From Porphyromonadaceae bacterium (GTDB lineage: Bacteria; Bacteroidota; Bacteroidia; Bacteroidales; Tannerellaceae), in the NCBI GenBank assembly GCA_003517945.1, contig DOZP01000075.1, forward strand, positions 9,740 to 27,870: a stretch of 18,131 bases of DNA, read 5' to 3'. The notes under the pieces are model-generated. The model had not been told where the DNA came from, made no database searches, and saw nothing but the letters and a program-made list of their open reading frames with translations. Made by a program: the position numbers and the translations under genes. Positions within the stretch are counted from its first letter, which is position 1, and the number at the start of each line of letters is the position of its first letter. Shown piece after piece: positions 16,308 through 18,131 of the stretch.

Positions 16308-17514
16308 ATATTGAGGGGAAATTATGTTTAATCATATTCGAGCGTTGACCGATCCGTTTTTTTAGGTACATTTCTGTAGTAGTAAGATCACGATGCCTTA
16401 AATGACGTTGTAATTCATATATGCTTGCTCCTTGTGCGGCCAATTCTTGTGCACCGGAATGTTTCCATGAATACAGTTTTATAGATATTGGCAGTTTCAA
16501 TTTATCCCGGAACTCATTAAAACGTTTGCTCATATTATTTATACTAAGATATTTTTCTCCCGGTTCAAAGAATTTCCCAAAAACGTATAATTCCTGATTA
16601 TAAGTATGTAGTTTCCATTTTTCTGTAATTAATTCAAAAAGTTGGTCCGGAATATCCACAGCTTCGGTATCGCTGTTTTTTGATACATAATTCGGAATAA
16701 TAATTTTCCTTGTATCGTAGTCAATCTGATTTAGACGCATAAGTCTCAATTCTTTTCCCGGACGAATAGCCATATAATATATAAAACAGATAAACATCCA
16801 TAATTGTGGATCACGTGTTTCAATCTCCTTTTTAAACATATTTCGCATATAAGCTGGTATAGCCGCTGGTGCTTCATCTTTTATAATCCCGATTTTAGGA
16901 ATATCACATACTGGATTTTCGTTGATGATTTTCTTCTTGTTAAGATATTTAAAGAACGAATGAAGTATCTGTTCATATTTTTCGATTGATTTCCGGGACA
17001 GTTTTTTTCTATTGACCAGATCACGTAAGAAATCCGTTATAACTTCATTTGTGTAGTATGTAGCAGGTTTGTTTATCATGTTGCTTTTTTCGGCATACAG
17101 GCAAAACAAACGTAGTTTTGACCGGTATGTTTCAAAGCTTTTTTTATTTACTTCAAGTTTTTTGATTTGCAGGAAGTCCGATAAATAAATTTTTATGTTG
17201 CCGGCTTTTGCTTTTCTTTTCCGGCTAAAGCTACCTTCACCGTCATATAACAACATATCTTCATATTCTATGAATTCCTGATAAGATATATTTCCGGATT
17301 TAATTTGCTCCGAGTTTTGCTTTATAATCTTTTGAGCAAAATCAAAACGCTCCTGATATGTCGAAAATTGGTTAATTCCATCATAAATCCTGATCCGTTC
17401 CATTTTCCCGGATTGCGGATTTCTGATTGAATATTCGACATACCATTTCTTTTTTAAATCGCCACCGCAGTCATTCAGGTGTGGCATAATAATTTCTTTT
17501 TGTCTCCGTGCCAT
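16306..17514 (-). CDS. int: Phage tyrosine recombinase (integrase), 402 aa
   Basis: Site-specific recombinase that would insert the prophage into ssrA. Residues about 100-205 form the SAM-like core-binding domain, preceded by an arm-binding-type N-terminus that starts M-A-R-R-Q-K. The catalytic domain shows Arg251 (A-I-R-P-G-K-E), Lys279 (V-S-K-N), His352 in S-W-K-H-S-G-A, His374 (L-R-H-R-D) and the nucleophile Tyr383 (E-M-Y-L), with the usual nine-residue His-Tyr spacing. The second arginine of the H-x-x-R box is replaced: position 355 is Ala. As I recall, Bacteroidales phage and mobile-element integrases often have K-H-T-G here, so this is probably a lineage variant rather than an inactive enzyme. 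The gene points away from the tmRNA with its start about 140 bases from the ssrA 3' end, the usual layout beside an attachment site. Its stop lies in the shared terminator. Confidence 0.93.
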   Translation of the reverse strand: MARRQKEIIMPHLNDCGGDLKKKWYVEYSIRNPQSGKMERIRIYDGINQFSTYQERFDFAQKIIKQNSEQIKSGNISYQEFIEYEDMLLYDGEGSFSRKRKAKAGNIKIYLSDFLQIKKLEVNKKSFETYRSKLRLFCLYAEKSNMINKPATYYTNEVITDFLRDLVNRKKLSRKSIEKYEQILHSFFKYLNKKKIINENPVCDIPKIGIIKDEAPAAIPAYMRNMFKKEIETRDPQLWMFICFIYYMAIRPGKELRLMRLNQIDYDTRKIIIPNYVSKNSDTEAVDIPDQLFELITEKWKLHTYNQELYVFGKFFEPGEKYLSINNMSKRFNEFRDKLKLPISIKLYSWKHSGAQELAAQGASIYELQRHLRHRDLTTTEMYLKKRIGQRSNMIKHNFPSI

Positions 17515-17533
17515 CTTTTATTACTTCGATTGC

Positions 17534-17542
17534 TGCGACACT
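17534..17542 (+). repeat. Direct repeat TGCGACACT, copy 1 (candidate integrase arm site)
   Basis: The 9-base word recurs at 17631-17639, and both copies are followed by A/T-rich sequence containing AAAG. They flank the 137-base gap between integrase and tmRNA. Short direct repeats beside a phage attachment site are often arm-type binding sites of the integrase, but two copies are weak evidence. Confidence 0.35.
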
Positions 17543-17565
17543 AAAGATTCAATAAAAAATGCACG

Positions 17566-17608
17566 TAGCTGTCTGTTTTTGTCTATCCCAGATCTATGTA
17601 GACAGTTA
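17566..17608. repeat. Imperfect inverted repeat next to the attachment site
   Basis: TAGCTGTCTG at 17566-17575 matches the complement of 17599-17608 at 8 of 10 bases, with CTGTCT/AGACAG exact. A further GTCTA...TAGAC pair (17581-17585 and 17599-17603) uses part of the same sequence. It could be a binding site for integrase, an excisionase or a regulator of int. No T run follows, so it is not a terminator. Confidence 0.3.
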
Positions 17609-17630
17609 TTCCTTTTTAAATAATTGATAA

Positions 17631-17639
17631 TGCGACACT
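17631..17639 (+). repeat. Direct repeat TGCGACACT, copy 2 (candidate integrase arm site)
   Basis: Second copy of the word at 17534-17542, 12 bases outside the tmRNA 3' end, in the same orientation. Confidence 0.35.
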
Positions 17640-17650
17640 TAAAAGTGATT

Positions 17651-17676
17651 GTGGAGCTGGAGAGATTCGAACTCTC
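17651..17676. other. Probable prophage attachment junction in the ssrA 3' end
   Basis: This covers the T arm and acceptor 3' strand of the tmRNA, the part that ssrA-integrating phages usually carry as their att core so that the RNA stays complete after insertion. The integrase beginning about 140 bases away supports it. The other att copy would lie beyond the left edge of the window, so the exact core cannot be set. Confidence 0.55.
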
Positions 17677-18048
17677 GTCCAAACGAGGAACTAATTTGCT
17701 TTCTACATGCTTATCTTCGCTTTGTTTTTCGTGTTGCGGCAAGACCGAAGCTACCAATCACAACCTTAGTTACTAAGTTTTCATCTGCCGTACGCAACTT
17801 CCGTCAGACTATCTCCGATATCTCTGCACCACCTGATCGGAACGCTTCGAAGCCACAGCTTCCGGGTGATGTCTCGTCCAAACACCTGGTGTAAGGATGA
17901 AGCATTAATCTACTATACTTCGATTAAGCAGCGAGAGCATAATTATTTTCGCCAGTTAAATTTTTATCAACCGAGATTAAAGTGCCGGCCAACGACGCAC
18001 TGCATGCTTACAAACCACTTCTACCCGCTGTCAAAACCGGTCAGCCCC
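17652..18048 (-). ncRNA. ssrA: Transfer-messenger RNA (tmRNA)
   Basis: Rescues stalled ribosomes and tags the incomplete protein for proteolysis, with SmpB. Read on the minus strand, the 5' end is GGGGCUGACCGGUUUUGACA and the 3' end is ...CAGCUCCA, and the two form the seven-pair acceptor stem (GGGGCUG with CAGCUCC, one G-U). The T arm has a GAGAG/CUCUC stem around UUCGAAU. The internal tag frame (17953-17924) encodes G-E-N-N-Y-A-L-A-A and a UAA stop. The 3' CCA is not encoded: after the discriminator A at 17652 the genome continues CAA, so CCA must be added after processing. The length is about 397 bases. The RNA looks complete, although the prophage is inserted at its 3' end. The host promoter lies to the right. 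Confidence 0.97.
17924..17953 (-). other. tmRNA tag reading frame (GENNYALAA)
   Basis: GGC GAA AAT AAT TAT GCT CTC GCT GCT TAA. The A-L-A-A end is the universal protease recognition signal. The G-E-N-N-Y form, from memory, matches Porphyromonas-type Bacteroidales, whereas Bacteroides itself has G-E-T-N-Y. This is the main clue to the host group. Confidence 0.93.
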
Positions 18049-18078
18049 ATGGTTTTATAACTGTTTACTATTCAAAAA

Positions 18079-18110
18079 AACCAATATGTTTTTTATTTAC
18101 AAGTGACAAA
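18079..18110 (-). promoter_or_regulatory. Candidate promoter of ssrA
   Basis: On the minus strand, TTTG at 18110-18107 (the -33 element) is followed after 20 bases by TATTGG at 18086-18081, a partial match to the -7 element TAnnTTTG. Transcription would start near 18074, leaving about 25 bases to be removed before the mature 5' end at 18048. The spacing is right; the -7 box is imperfect. Confidence 0.35.
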
Positions 18111-18131
18111 GTTAAAGAATAATCCTTTAAC

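Noticed and set aside
17521..17757. Open frame on the minus strand upstream of int
   Set aside because: It runs out of the tmRNA 3' part, and its codons are the tmRNA sequence and att region. No conserved protein feature.
17649..17894. Open frame on the + strand beginning M-W-S-W-R-D-S-N-S-R-P
   Set aside because: It is the reverse complement of the tmRNA T arm and acceptor, a familiar false ORF; the tmRNA explains these bases completely.
17866..18060. Open frame on the + strand at the right end
   Set aside because: Antisense to the 5' half of the tmRNA.
1..18131. CRISPR array or insertion sequence
   Set aside because: No regularly spaced repeats, no transposase-like protein and no terminal inverted repeats were seen.

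Overview
This window runs through the late (tail) end of a prophage in a member of the Bacteroidales and into the host chromosome at the right edge. The best taxonomic clue is the transfer-messenger RNA at the right end. Its tag reads GENNYALAA, the form I associate with Porphyromonas/Parabacteroides/Tannerella relatives rather than Bacteroides proper (GETNYALAA). The mostly Shine-Dalgarno-poor gene starts, the integrase type and the BspA-like leucine-rich repeats also fit a gut or oral Bacteroidales.

Layout. Bases 1-1061 hold the end of an upstream gene and four small, overlapping genes of unknown function. A strong hairpin terminator (1083-1115) and a promoter-like stretch follow. Then comes the tail block, all on the + strand and almost gapless: a 119-residue protein, the 1116-residue tape measure protein, a 732-residue putative tail-tip or baseplate protein, a 76-residue protein, a 401-residue putative baseplate protein, a 2431-residue multidomain tail fibre/adhesin, and a small membrane protein carrying a damaged HExxH motif. 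A perfect 11-bp hairpin (16282-16307) separates this block from a convergent tyrosine recombinase. About 140 bases after the integrase start lies the 3' end of ssrA (tmRNA), which is the integration site. The last 83 bases are host DNA with the probable tmRNA promoter. No head, packaging, replication, repressor or lysis genes lie in the window, so the rest of the prophage is to the left.

How the genes fit together. The tape measure and the proteins after it would build a long tail (about 1100 residues suggests very roughly 150-170 nm, by the usual 1.5 angstrom per residue rule) ending in a tip that carries the giant fibre. The fibre starts with two related beta-rich domains and a coiled coil. 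It continues through Ig-like and LamG-like domains and a region resembling the CotH atypical kinase family, and ends in leucine-rich and BspA-type repeats of the kind found on Bacteroidales surface proteins. The CotH-like domain inside a phage tail fibre is the most unusual item here. The integrase has put the prophage at the 3' end of ssrA and left a complete tmRNA.

Limits. All calls come from reading translations by eye. Domain names in the fibre and the functions of the small proteins are inferences that have not been checked by profile or structure search.
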